This document shows positions 1 through 6,012 of a stretch of 64,000 nucleotides of DNA, piece by piece. A program made the translations under genes and the position numbers. This stretch comes from Promicromonospora thailandica (GTDB lineage Bacteria > Actinomycetota > Actinomycetes > Actinomycetales > Cellulomonadaceae). How positions within the stretch are numbered: position 1 is the stretch's first letter; each line of letters starts with the position of its first letter. Location of the stretch: NCBI RefSeq assembly GCF_024171955.1, contig NZ_JAMTCS010000007.1:1-64000 (forward strand), written 5' to 3'. Below the pieces are notes generated by a model. It saw nothing but the letters and a program-made list of their open reading frames with translations, had not been told where the DNA came from and did no database searches.

Positions 1-139
1 AAGTGAGGGGCAGGTTGCTCACGTGTTACTCACCCGTTCGCCACTGATCCACCCAGCAAGCTGGGCTTCACCGTTCGACTTGCATGTGTTAAGCACGCCG
101 CCAGCGTTCGTCCTGAGCCAGGATCAAACTCTCCGTAAA
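1..139 (-). rRNA. rrs: 16S ribosomal RNA, 5' end only (partial)
   Basis: The reverse complement carries the universal 5' segment of bacterial 16S rRNA, including AGAGTTTGATCCTGGCTCAG at about 113-132, followed by the stretch ending in the CATGCAAGTCGAACG signature and the V1 hairpin. The gene runs off the left edge, so only about 139 nt are present. Counting back to E. coli position 1 puts the mature 5' end near 139. The V1 sequence looks micrococcal (Promicromonosporaceae/Cellulomonadaceae-like), but that is recollection, not a search. Confidence 0.97.
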
Positions 140-315
140 AGAGAAACATCCACACACACAACATGCGTGCGAACAATGATACTGGCCAGACCACAACCAA
201 ACTGGCATGATCCGATCCAAAAACAAGACCCCCGTCCAACCCGCACGCACCCGACCGGGCACGCCACGAAGCCAACGAGAGCCATAAAATTTGGCATTGA
301 CTATCAAGCACACTG

Positions 316-327
316 TTGAGTTCTCAA
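316..327 (-). promoter_or_regulatory. rRNA leader motif (TTGAGAACTCAA)
   Basis: The minus strand reads TTGTTTGAGAACTCAACAGTG about 175 nt upstream of the 16S 5' end. This sequence is typical of actinobacterial rRNA leaders, where it takes part in processing and antitermination. The core TTGAGAACTCAA is a perfect palindrome. It lies between the promoters and the 16S gene, as expected. Confidence 0.75.
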
Positions 328-393
328 ACAACCGACGCACACCGTTGCAGTCATCATCCTCTGGATGCTGACCCCATCCGGGGCAACCTCTTC

Positions 394-422
394 AACTTAC
401 CAGACTCGAATCCGTCCCGCAA
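394..422 (-). promoter_or_regulatory. rrn promoter, proximal
   Basis: On the minus strand a -35 box TTGCGG (417-422) is separated by exactly 17 nt from a -10 box TAAGTT (394-399). Transcription would start near 387, about 250 nt before the 16S 5' end. Promoter assignment is by consensus and position only. Confidence 0.65.
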
Positions 423-584
423 ACTCGCTGTTCGTGATGAACAAGGTGCTGCGAGGGATCCTCATCCGATTCCCGCAGAGCAAGGTCAATCGCTCTGCAT
501 CAGAGATGGGATCCAGCCCCGGCGCGGCCACTCGGTCCGTTTCCGGCCCCTCGTGTCCGTCGGCCCGTCGGGCTGACATCCAGA

Positions 585-613
585 ACATTACGTCAGGCGA
601 CGGGGTGCGTCAA
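585..613 (-). promoter_or_regulatory. rrn promoter, distal
   Basis: On the minus strand a near-consensus -35 box TTGACG (608-613) is followed after 17 nt by TAATGT (585-590). Together with the proximal promoter it forms a tandem rrn promoter pair. A weaker third candidate, TTGGCG-17-TACGAA, lies at 778-806. Apart from these boxes I see nothing gene-like between 614 and 973. Confidence 0.65.
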
Positions 614-973
614 AGCCGGGAGCCGTGACGGCGGCCACAGAGGGCCTGTTCACCAGCAGTTTTTCCAAGGAGGCATCAGGTCGGGGAGGTCCCGAGGCCT
701 TCTCGGCAGCGCGTGAACGGTCAGCAGGCGGCCGGTTGGCCGCATACAGACCAAGAACTCTCCCGCGGGGGCATGTCTTCGTAATCTTTGATTCAGATTT
801 CGCCAACCGACGTCGTGGGTCGTGCGGCGGCGGCGTCGCGGGTCCGGCGCCCGGCCGGCTGCGCCCCCGGGCCGCCGGCGCGTCGGGTGGGCGTGCGCCG
901 AGGGCCGCGCCGGCACACTCGATCACCCGTGTCACCGTTGCGCCCGGAGAGCGTGGGGTGCGACCGTGCGGCG

Positions 974-1156
974 GTGAGGACGACCGACAGCCCGCGACGG
1001 GGCTTCTGGTATCAGGTGGGCAGACCGTTCCGCGCCCTCGGGCGCGGCATCGGGCACGTGCTGGAGGTCCTGGACCTCATCGGGCTCGTCGTCAGGATCG
1101 TCCGCGGCCTCGTATGGCTCGTCCGCGCCGTCGGGCGGCTGGTCTCCGACTGGTGA
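974..1156 (+). CDS. 60-aa hypothetical protein with hydrophobic/amphipathic C-terminal half
   Basis: Small ORF starting at GTG 974 and ending at TGA 1154-1156. Almost every third codon position is G or C, the pattern of the real genes here. The product begins with a basic, aromatic segment (RRGFWYQVGRPFRALGRG) and continues as a leucine/valine-rich helix with regularly spaced arginines (IVRGLVWLVRAVGRL), suggesting membrane association. It sits between the rrn promoters and the tRNA-Arg attachment site. I do not recognise a family. The start codon is uncertain because no strong ribosome binding site precedes it. Confidence 0.5.
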   Translation: MRTTDSPRRGFWYQVGRPFRALGRGIGHVLEVLDLIGLVVRIVRGLVWLVRAVGRLVSDW

Positions 1157-1203
1157 CCGCACCGGTCGCTGGGGGCCGGCTGCCCGAACCCGGGCAACAA
1201 GAA

Positions 1204-1237
1204 AGCCCCTCACCTGGCGTCTGCCTGGTGAGGGGCT
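1204..1237 (-). terminator. Terminator left behind the displaced tRNA-Arg 3' end
   Basis: An 11-bp perfect stem (AGCCCCTCACC / GGTGAGGGGCT) with a 12-nt loop is followed on the minus strand by TTTCTTGTT. It lies just beyond the 43-bp remnant of the tRNA, so before integration it would have terminated tRNA-Arg. Confidence 0.7.
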
Positions 1238-1240
1238 GCT

Positions 1241-1283
1241 GTGCGCCCGAAGGGATTCGAACCCCCAACCTTCTGATCCGTAG
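1241..1283 (-). repeat. attL: remnant of tRNA-Arg 3' half (43-bp direct repeat)
   Basis: These 43 bases match 11865-11907 with a single difference (A at 1250, G at 11874), leaving a 33-bp perfect run. They correspond to the anticodon loop through the 3' end of tRNA-Arg(ACG). Sequence diverges immediately on the far side of position 1283. This is the classic footprint of a tyrosine-recombinase element inserted in a tRNA gene. Confidence 0.93.
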
Positions 1284-1379
1284 GGACTCGCAGGAGGTGC
1301 GATCCGCATGCTTCTGCGGGTCCGTTGACCCGGAACGCCCGGGAAATTGGTGCTCGCGCGAGGGTTCGGCGGAATTTGG

Positions 1380-1397
1380 CGGGGAACCTGACGGGGA
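1380..1397 (+). repeat. Left arm-type direct repeat of the AICE
   Basis: The 18-bp sequence CGGGGAACCTGACGGGGA occurs here, 96 bp inside attL, and again at 11781-11798 near attR. Each copy contains a tandem CGGGGA unit. Subterminal repeats in both ends are expected of arm-type integrase or excisionase sites. Confidence 0.55.
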
Positions 1398-1508
1398 CTC
1401 GGTCACTCGGCCGGGCGGGTCTGTGACCCAACATGCTCCTGCTTCGGGGTCCCTGTTCCTCCGTCATCCGTTGGCGCGGGGCACGTCTCGGACGTCGGTT
1501 CTGCCGGT

Positions 1509-1575
1509 AGCGCAACAGGTCCCGCTCATCAGGTCCGGTGCGTTGGTGCTGGGGGTCGGCGGGACCTGTTGCGCT
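1509..1575. repeat. 16-bp perfect inverted repeat in AICE left end
   Basis: Arms AGCGCAACAGGTCCCG (1509-1524) and its complement (1560-1575) flank a 35-nt loop. It lies downstream of the minus-strand cargo gene at 1722 and could act as its terminator or as a protein-binding or replication site. A second small hairpin (GGGTC-TGT-GACCC) occurs near 1419-1431. Otherwise 1284-1721 holds no gene that I can support. Confidence 0.6.
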
Positions 1576-1721
1576 GGCGGCGGGTTCGGTGTCAGGGTCC
1601 CGGTCAAGCCAATGGATGACGGAGGGACAGGGGCACCGCGGCTCCCCTGATCCTCTTGATTCCCGGGTGCCCGCCGGAGGCACTTCGGAAGAGCTGCAAA
1701 GCGTGCGCGGCGGCGGTGGCG

Positions 1722-2216
1722 TCACACCTTGTAGTCAGGCATTGGGTTGCGTCGATAGGTCTCAGAAAGAGCGGAGGTCGCCCCGGCGGCAGACCGGACG
1801 ATCTCGCGACGCCACCGAGCAAGGAGGTCTCGGAGGGTCTCAACTTCGAGGAACTGCCCTTCGATGTCATCGCCGTCATACTCGTTGCGCGCCTCGACTC
1901 GACCAGCCTTCAGACGCATCAGGGTGGCATTGCCCCAGGTGAAAGGGCGATCGCTGCCCGACGCGAGGGCGGAGTCCAGCGTTCCCAGCGCGACGTCGAC
2001 CCAGTAGGTCGACGGACCGTTTCCCACGGCGCCCCGGGGTGGCCGGGACGAGACGCAGTCGTTCAGGGCCTCGGTGAAAAGCGTCCACTCCGGGCCGAGA
2101 TCGATGTCCACCTGTCCGTCCTCGCGTTGCGGGAAGCGCGCGTCCATTGGCACACGGTCCCACATCCGTGGCCGATAGACGGTCTCGACTACTGGAGTCG
2201 GGACCGTCTTCGTCAT
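1722..2216 (-). CDS. AICE cargo protein, 164 aa, unknown function
   Basis: Last gene of the minus-strand cargo operon. The product is mixed charged/hydrophobic without membrane segments or a recognisable motif. It has tryptophan-rich stretches (MWDRVPMDARFP, TYWVDVAL) and a C-terminal helix (EVETLRDLLARWRREIV). I start it at ATG 2216. An in-frame ATG at 2375 overlaps the end of the upstream gene and would add 53 residues, but those come from a GC-rich hairpin cluster and look like low-complexity read-through. No strong ribosome binding site decides between the two. Placement among HTH, phosphatase and small-protein genes suggests a cargo module, but no function can be assigned. Confidence 0.6.
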   Translation of the reverse strand: MTKTVPTPVVETVYRPRMWDRVPMDARFPQREDGQVDIDLGPEWTLFTEALNDCVSSRPPRGAVGNGPSTYWVDVALGTLDSALASGSDRPFTWGNATLMRLKAGRVEARNEYDGDDIEGQFLEVETLRDLLARWRREIVRSAAGATSALSETYRRNPMPDYKV

Positions 2217-2236
2217 GTTCCGGGCCGGTAGGCCGT

Positions 2237-2340
2237 CGGGGTGCGGTGGGGTGCGCGCAGGGCGCGAAGCGCCCGGAGCGCGGGGCCCCATCGCGGGCCC
2301 CCGCCGGCCGGACGGCCCAGCGCCGCGCAGCGGCGCCTTG
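2237..2340. repeat. Cluster of GC-only hairpins between two cargo genes
   Basis: About 100 bp between the two small cargo genes is packed with stems. One has a 6-bp stem with a GAA loop (2260-2265/2269-2274). Another has a 7-bp stem GCGCCGC/GCGGCGC with a 3-nt loop (2320-2326/2330-2336). Between them is an imperfect GCGGGGCCC-type stem (about 2279-2303). On the minus strand it is an open frame rich in R, P, A and G. It resembles a small structured repeat more than coding sequence. Confidence 0.5.
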
Positions 2341-2358
2341 AGCCAGTAAAGAAAGTCC

Positions 2359-2613
2359 TCACGAGGCTGCGACATCGGGCGCCGTGGGCGAGTACAGAGA
2401 CGGACTCTGGTCCATGCCGTTCCAGTAGACCCAGAGGTGCCCGCTCTCAGGACAGCGGAACATCAACGGAGACACCTGGTAAACCTCGTCCGCGTCTGCG
2501 CTATCGAAGAGCCGGTCGAAGTCCCCGTCGGAAACCATGCTCCATTGATACGGGTGTGGAATCTCGCCGCTCGTTCGGATGATGTAGCCACACACGCAGT
2601 AGAACTTGGCCAT
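2359..2613 (-). CDS. AICE cargo, 84-aa small cysteine-containing protein
   Basis: Start ATG 2613 is preceded by AAGGACG at good spacing, which favours it over an in-frame codon at 2682. The N-terminus FYCVCGYIIR has a CxCG pair, and a third cysteine lies in FRCPESGHLWVYW, so a metal site is possible but unproven. There are no membrane segments. It is the third gene of the cargo operon, downstream of the PP2C phosphatase. I recall similar small CxCG proteins in actinobacterial genomes but know no function for them. Confidence 0.7.
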   Translation of the reverse strand: MAKFYCVCGYIIRTSGEIPHPYQWSMVSDGDFDRLFDSADADEVYQVSPLMFRCPESGHLWVYWNGMDQSPSLYSPTAPDVAAS

Positions 2614-2663
2614 GCCCCGTCCTTGTTCAGCGTCGAAGTCGGTGGAGGAGAGGTGTGCATGGG

Positions 2664-3464
2664 TCACGCGAGCGGGACGCACACGAGGGTCTTGTCGTCG
2701 TGGAGCTTCGCACGGGGCCAGCGTTGCCCGCCGGGGTCGGTGGACTCGGCTTCGTGGATGCGCTGGAGAACGTGGGCAGGGCCGTGCTGGCGGGCCTCGT
2801 CGTAGAGGTCATGCCAAGTCGTAGCTTCGGGGTGGCGTGCAGGGTCGACGCCGTCGCTTGCGAGCACGAGCGCTGAAACTCCAGCTCGGCCCTCGACGCT
2901 CGTTATCCCGTGGCGTGCGGCTTCCGGGTGGGCTCCGGCGATCCAGTAGCCTTCGGGCCGGTTGCATCGTCGGGCCTGCTCGGCTTGTAGGTCGAGCATT
3001 AGGGCACGGTGACCTTTGTCGTATCCGTGCCCCTCGGCCAGGCGCTTTCTATAGGCGGCCCGCTCGTTGACGGCGACGGCGTCCAGGCGGTCATCGGTGT
3101 GAACGGCCTCGGTGCCGTCCGCGTAGAAGATGACGCCGTAGCTGTCGCCCAGCATGTACGTCTCGACCGTGTCGTTCGACCAGCGGGCCAGAGCGACCGT
3201 GCTGGTGGGTGTGGTCTCGGCGGTTAGCCCGTGGGCGTCGCGGACTGCGCGTATCGCCTCCTCCACGGCACCCGCGAGGGAGCCGCCTTGCGGCACCGTC
3301 TTCTCGATGGCGTCCGCGAGCTGTTCCGCGTACCAACCTGGGTCGTGGGACCGGTCTCCGGCTACGGAGGTCGCCCCGTCGAGCACTGCGGCGAACCTCT
3401 CTCCAATGACGTAGCGGTCTTGGTTGCGGGATGCACCGGCAAGTGTTGCGGCGAGTGTCTTCAC
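2664..3464 (-). CDS. PP2C-family serine/threonine protein phosphatase (AICE cargo), 266 aa
   Basis: The PP2C metal-site motifs appear in order: NQDR (14-17), VLDGAT (about 27-32), TSTVALARW, GDSYGVI, LASDGVD and a late HDDKT motif. These aspartates bind the Mg/Mn pair that dephosphorylates pSer/pThr. I start it at GTG 3464, which overlaps the stop of the upstream HTH gene as GTGA and has GAAGG seven bases upstream; ATG 3485 is the alternative. The overlap implies translational coupling to the HTH protein, so the two probably act together. No membrane or sensor domain is present. Substrate unknown. Confidence 0.85.
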   Translation of the reverse strand: MKTLAATLAGASRNQDRYVIGERFAAVLDGATSVAGDRSHDPGWYAEQLADAIEKTVPQGGSLAGAVEEAIRAVRDAHGLTAETTPTSTVALARWSNDTVETYMLGDSYGVIFYADGTEAVHTDDRLDAVAVNERAAYRKRLAEGHGYDKGHRALMLDLQAEQARRCNRPEGYWIAGAHPEAARHGITSVEGRAGVSALVLASDGVDPARHPEATTWHDLYDEARQHGPAHVLQRIHEAESTDPGGQRWPRAKLHDDKTLVCVPLA

Positions 3465-4285
3465 GAGTGAACCTTCGGCCCCCATAGCGCTTCGGTTTCG
3501 GTCACAGTCAGGTCGTCGAAGGTGCTCGCAACGACGAGCGAGAACGGCCGTTCGTTCACGGCGTCGAACAGGTCATCGAGGTTGCGTCGGAGGTACTCCA
3601 CGGCACCGATCGACCCGAGCGCGTGTACGCCTGCAACGACGAGCACCTGCCGGTTGTTGCGGGTAAGGCGCGCCACGTAGGCGATGTCCCGCGTCTTGTC
3701 ACCGATGTCATCCCACGGCGAGACGAACACTTCACCGGTCTGCCGATCGGTGATGACCCATCGGCCCTCGCTGTTCGGCTCGAACGACAGATAAGGATCG
3801 GACTGGATCGCCTCGGCCGTGACGTGAGAAGACTTCGGGCCGCAGATCGCCACCGCATCGGCGGGCGGCTCCCATTCGCCGCTGGGCGGGATCTCAAAGG
3901 AGCGCGGCTGGTGTCCGAGGAGCACAAGCAGTTCTGCCATTGCATCCGCTGCTGCCTGGTCTTCGGCGGCGATGACGCCGAGCGGCCGTTCATCGAGTGC
4001 ACGCCGAGGAATTGCCACCGTGACCGGGCCGACGCCGAAGAACGCTCGGGCGACCGGAGGGGCGCTCTTTCGGATCTGTGTGATCCGGCCCTTGGTGATC
4101 CCGCTCGCCTTCGCGATATCTGTGTATGAGCGACCCTCAGCGTACGCGCGGTCGATGGCGGCCTTGCGGAGGCGAGCGAGCTCGGCGCTCCGGTTCTTGT
4201 AGACGTCGATGAGTTCGGTGGCGCGCTGCGCCTGACGGAGAGGGTCTTTCTCCGCCCTGGTCTGCTCGAACTCGTCGACGTTCAT
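3461..4285 (-). CDS. HTH protein with unrecognised C-terminal sensor-like domain (AICE cargo), 274 aa
   Basis: Residues about 50-72 (RSYTDIAKASGITKGRITQI) form a sigma-factor-like helix-turn-helix. A C-terminal region of about 195 residues follows, with segments such as VAICGPKSSHV, VFVSPWDD and VLVVAGVHALGS. These look like a Rossmann-type or nucleotide-binding fold, but I cannot name the family. The gene is divergent from the AICE block. Its start (ATG 4285) lies 8 nt after a TAAACT box (4294-4299), so it may be leaderless. Three 16-bp repeats in the shared promoter region are natural candidate binding sites. It is likely a regulator of element transfer or a sensor of a host signal, paired with the PP2C phosphatase. 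Confidence 0.75.
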   Translation of the reverse strand: MNVDEFEQTRAEKDPLRQAQRATELIDVYKNRSAELARLRKAAIDRAYAEGRSYTDIAKASGITKGRITQIRKSAPPVARAFFGVGPVTVAIPRRALDERPLGVIAAEDQAAADAMAELLVLLGHQPRSFEIPPSGEWEPPADAVAICGPKSSHVTAEAIQSDPYLSFEPNSEGRWVITDRQTGEVFVSPWDDIGDKTRDIAYVARLTRNNRQVLVVAGVHALGSIGAVEYLRRNLDDLFDAVNERPFSLVVASTFDDLTVTETEALWGPKVHS

Positions 4286-4294
4286 GGTTCCCAA

Positions 4295-4396
4295 GTTTAG
4301 ACCCCTTGACGGGAGGGTCCGCGAGGCCTATCTTCATGTTTAGGCCCCTCAACTTCGACGGGTTCACGCGACGGGTCGTTGTTTAGGCCCCTCAAC
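4295..4396. promoter_or_regulatory. Three 16-bp direct repeats with exact 43-bp periodicity (operator array)
   Basis: GTTTAGACCCCTTGAC (4295-4310), GTTTAGGCCCCTCAAC (4338-4353) and an identical copy at 4381-4396 begin exactly 43 bp apart, about four helical turns, so they face the same side of the DNA. Copy 1 overlaps the plus-strand -35 and the minus-strand -10. Copy 2 covers the plus-strand start. Copy 3 sits just before the pra ribosome binding site. This is the arrangement of an operator array controlling both directions. Confidence 0.8.
4306..4334 (+). promoter_or_regulatory. Promoter of the AICE transfer/replication block
   Basis: TTGACG (4306-4311), a 17-nt spacer and TATCTT (4329-4334) form a good sigma-A-type promoter reading towards pra. 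Its -35 is the end of the first 16-bp repeat, so occupancy of the array should block it. Confidence 0.7.
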
Positions 4397-4410
4397 ACCA
4401 GGAGACAACC

Positions 4411-4848
4411 ATGGCGATGCAGCGACGGTTTGCAGTGGCTCACGAGGACGTGTTCCCCAAGGGCGCGTTCCTGAAGGGCGAGGTCGAGGCGGTGCAGGAC
4501 TTCCAGGCCGACAAGCGCCCGGACGGGTCGCGGCCTCAGCAGCGGGACAAGGACACCGGCCTTCTGCTGTGGCAGGTGGTGGTCCTGGACGCGGACGAGG
4601 AGGCGGGCAAGAAGGACACCGCCGTCACGGTGAAGATCGCGGCCCCGCACCAGCCGGTCCCGCCGGAGAACAAGACGCCGTTCCCCTGGACGCCGATCGA
4701 GTTCGTGGGCCTGACGGCCCTGCCGTACGTGGACGACAACGGCACCCGGCCGCGCCTGGCGTGGTCGTACAAGGCCGACGACGTGTGCGAGCCCGGCAAG
4801 GCCGACGTGCCGACCTCGGCCCGCCCCGACGCCGGCAAGGCGGCCTGA
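4411..4848 (+). CDS. pra: Pra-type activator of AICE replication, integration and excision, 145 aa
   Basis: The sequence resembles the Pra family of pSAM2-like elements: an N-terminal FxVxxxxVFPKGAFLxGEV stretch, then RDKDTGLLLWQVVV, TVTVKIAA and a conserved LAWSYKADDV near the C-terminus. In pSAM2, Pra activates the rep-xis-int genes; a similar role here is inferred from family and position. It is the first gene after the operator array, with AGGAG (4400-4404) before ATG 4411. It lies 3 nt before the next ORF, starting a long coupled block. Confidence 0.8.
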   Translation: MAMQRRFAVAHEDVFPKGAFLKGEVEAVQDFQADKRPDGSRPQQRDKDTGLLLWQVVVLDADEEAGKKDTAVTVKIAAPHQPVPPENKTPFPWTPIEFVGLTALPYVDDNGTRPRLAWSYKADDVCEPGKADVPTSARPDAGKAA

Positions 4849-4851
4849 CCC

Positions 4852-5265
4852 ATGAGCACCAACAACGTGTCTTCGGGGGTGGCGGGGGCTTCGGTTTCCG
4901 CCCCCTCGACGGGGGAGGCTTTGCGGTTCGCGGCGTACGTCGCGGAACTGGTCGGGGATGACCGGATCGTGGCGGTCAACTGGATCACTGACTCGGTGCG
5001 GCCGTCGCGCAAGGAGCTGTACGTGACGGTCACCGACACCACGCACGGTGAAACGGTCGCGCACCTGCTCGGCCTCGGCCAGCGGCACGACCTGGAGCCG
5101 CATGCGAACGGCAGTCGCATCTCCCGGGAGGGCTTCTCGTCGTGGTCGGGCACGTCCGGCAACGTGCCGGTCTTCCTGTCCGCACCGCTGGCCCTGGGCG
5201 GGCTGCCGCACCGCCACTCGAACGACTGGGCCGAGGCTCCGCCGGCTGCGCGAAGGGCCGCGTGA
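4852..5265 (+). CDS. AICE hypothetical protein, 137 aa
   Basis: Second gene of the transfer block, directly after pra. The N-terminal 25 residues are Ser/Ala/Gly-rich. The middle contains a compact alpha/beta-looking segment (RFAAYVAELV, ELYVTVTD, ETVAHLLGLG). There are no membrane helices or recognised motifs. Its stop overlaps the next start as TGATG, implying coupled translation. Many AICEs carry such a small conserved ORF between pra and the translocase gene. Function unknown. Confidence 0.75.
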   Translation: MSTNNVSSGVAGASVSAPSTGEALRFAAYVAELVGDDRIVAVNWITDSVRPSRKELYVTVTDTTHGETVAHLLGLGQRHDLEPHANGSRISREGFSSWSGTSGNVPVFLSAPLALGGLPHRHSNDWAEAPPAARRAA

Positions 5266-5522
5266 TGACCCGGGCGGAGTCGATGGCCGCTGCGGCGGTC
5301 TACCTCTCGGAGGCCGCGGCTGCCCTGGCGGGTGCTGTCGTGACGTTGGCCCGCCTGGACCTGGACGACGCGGTCGACGTGGTCCGGTCCGTGCAGCGAC
5401 CGGTCGAGGCCCTGTCCCAGGAAATCAGTTCCGCGGCCTGGGCCGCGCACCGGGCCGAGCGCCCCGAGTTCTACGACGAGTCCGGCCGCTTCGTCGGCCC
5501 CTACGGGAAGGGAAAGAACTGA
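5265..5522 (+). CDS. AICE small helical protein, 85 aa
   Basis: ATG 5265 overlaps the previous stop by one base (TGATG), which decides the start over longer in-frame alternatives. The product is an alanine/valine-rich helix (SMAAAAVYLSEAAAALAGAVVTL), followed by a charged helix and a short tail ending YGKGKN. The alanine-rich stretch is probably a soluble helix or weak membrane anchor. It belongs to the coupled run of three small ORFs before traB; similar genes in other AICEs are only loosely linked to spread functions. Confidence 0.7.
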   Translation: MTRAESMAAAAVYLSEAAAALAGAVVTLARLDLDDAVDVVRSVQRPVEALSQEISSAAWAAHRAERPEFYDESGRFVGPYGKGKN

Positions 5523-5767
5523 TGCCACTGGACGAGACCACACGGCAGGTCAACAAGCGCGCGGTCGATGCGCTCGAGGAAGCCGAGTACCGCCTGAACG
5601 AGGCGAACTTCAACGTCCTCGGGGCGGTCCAGCCGCTGCAGGACCTGAGCCGGTACACCAACGCCCATGACGCGGCCCTGGAAGAGCTGCGGGCCGTGTC
5701 TGCCCGGATCGGTGCCGCGCGTGAGGACGTGTCGCGTCGCCTGACTGCTGAGAGCGAGGACCAGTGA
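5522..5767 (+). CDS. AICE small coiled-coil protein, 81 aa
   Basis: ATG 5522 overlaps the preceding TGA by one base. The product is nearly all helical and charged (KRAVDALEEAEYRLNEANF, ALEELRAVSARIGAAREDV), with heptad-like spacing consistent with a short coiled coil. No catalytic motif is visible. It is tightly coupled to its neighbours, so it is probably expressed with the translocase. Function unknown. Confidence 0.7.
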   Translation: MPLDETTRQVNKRAVDALEEAEYRLNEANFNVLGAVQPLQDLSRYTNAHDAALEELRAVSARIGAAREDVSRRLTAESEDQ

Positions 5768-6012
5768 TGTTCAACCGACGGATCACGAAGAAGGACTACC
5801 CCGACCTTCTCAACGAGATGGGTAACGACCTGGAGCACACCCAGGTCATGGTCACGCGGATGCAGGACTGGGTCACCGATACCGGTCTGGATCAGGACCT
5901 CGCTCAGGCCCTCGGTAGTGCCGCTGCGGCGGTCAAGGACGCGCACGACGCCGCCCATCACGCCTGGCGCCGGGTCAGCGACGAGATCGAGAAGGAGGGA
6001 CGGGACCGATGA
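5767..6012 (+). CDS. AICE small helical protein, 81 aa
   Basis: Start ATG 5767 overlaps the previous stop (TGATG); GTG 5764 one codon earlier is possible. The product has a basic N-terminus (FNRRITKKDY) and two long helices (LLNEMGNDLEHTQVMVTRMQ and AVKDAHDAAHHAWRRVSDEI). The GGGAGG-like purine run inside its end (AAGGAGGGAC) serves as ribosome binding site for traB, whose ATG overlaps this stop by 4 nt. Function unknown. Confidence 0.7.
   Translation: MFNRRITKKDYPDLLNEMGNDLEHTQVMVTRMQDWVTDTGLDQDLAQALGSAAAAVKDAHDAAHHAWRRVSDEIEKEGRDR

Noticed and set aside
1241-1283. Possible second tRNA-Arg gene
   Set aside because: Only the 3' half (anticodon loop to acceptor) is present; the 5' half is missing, so it is the attL remnant and not a functional tRNA.
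2217-2375. 53-residue N-terminal extension of the 1722 cargo protein
   Set aside because: It comes from the hairpin-rich block, is of low complexity and has no Shine-Dalgarno; translation coupling at 2375 remains possible but is not preferred.
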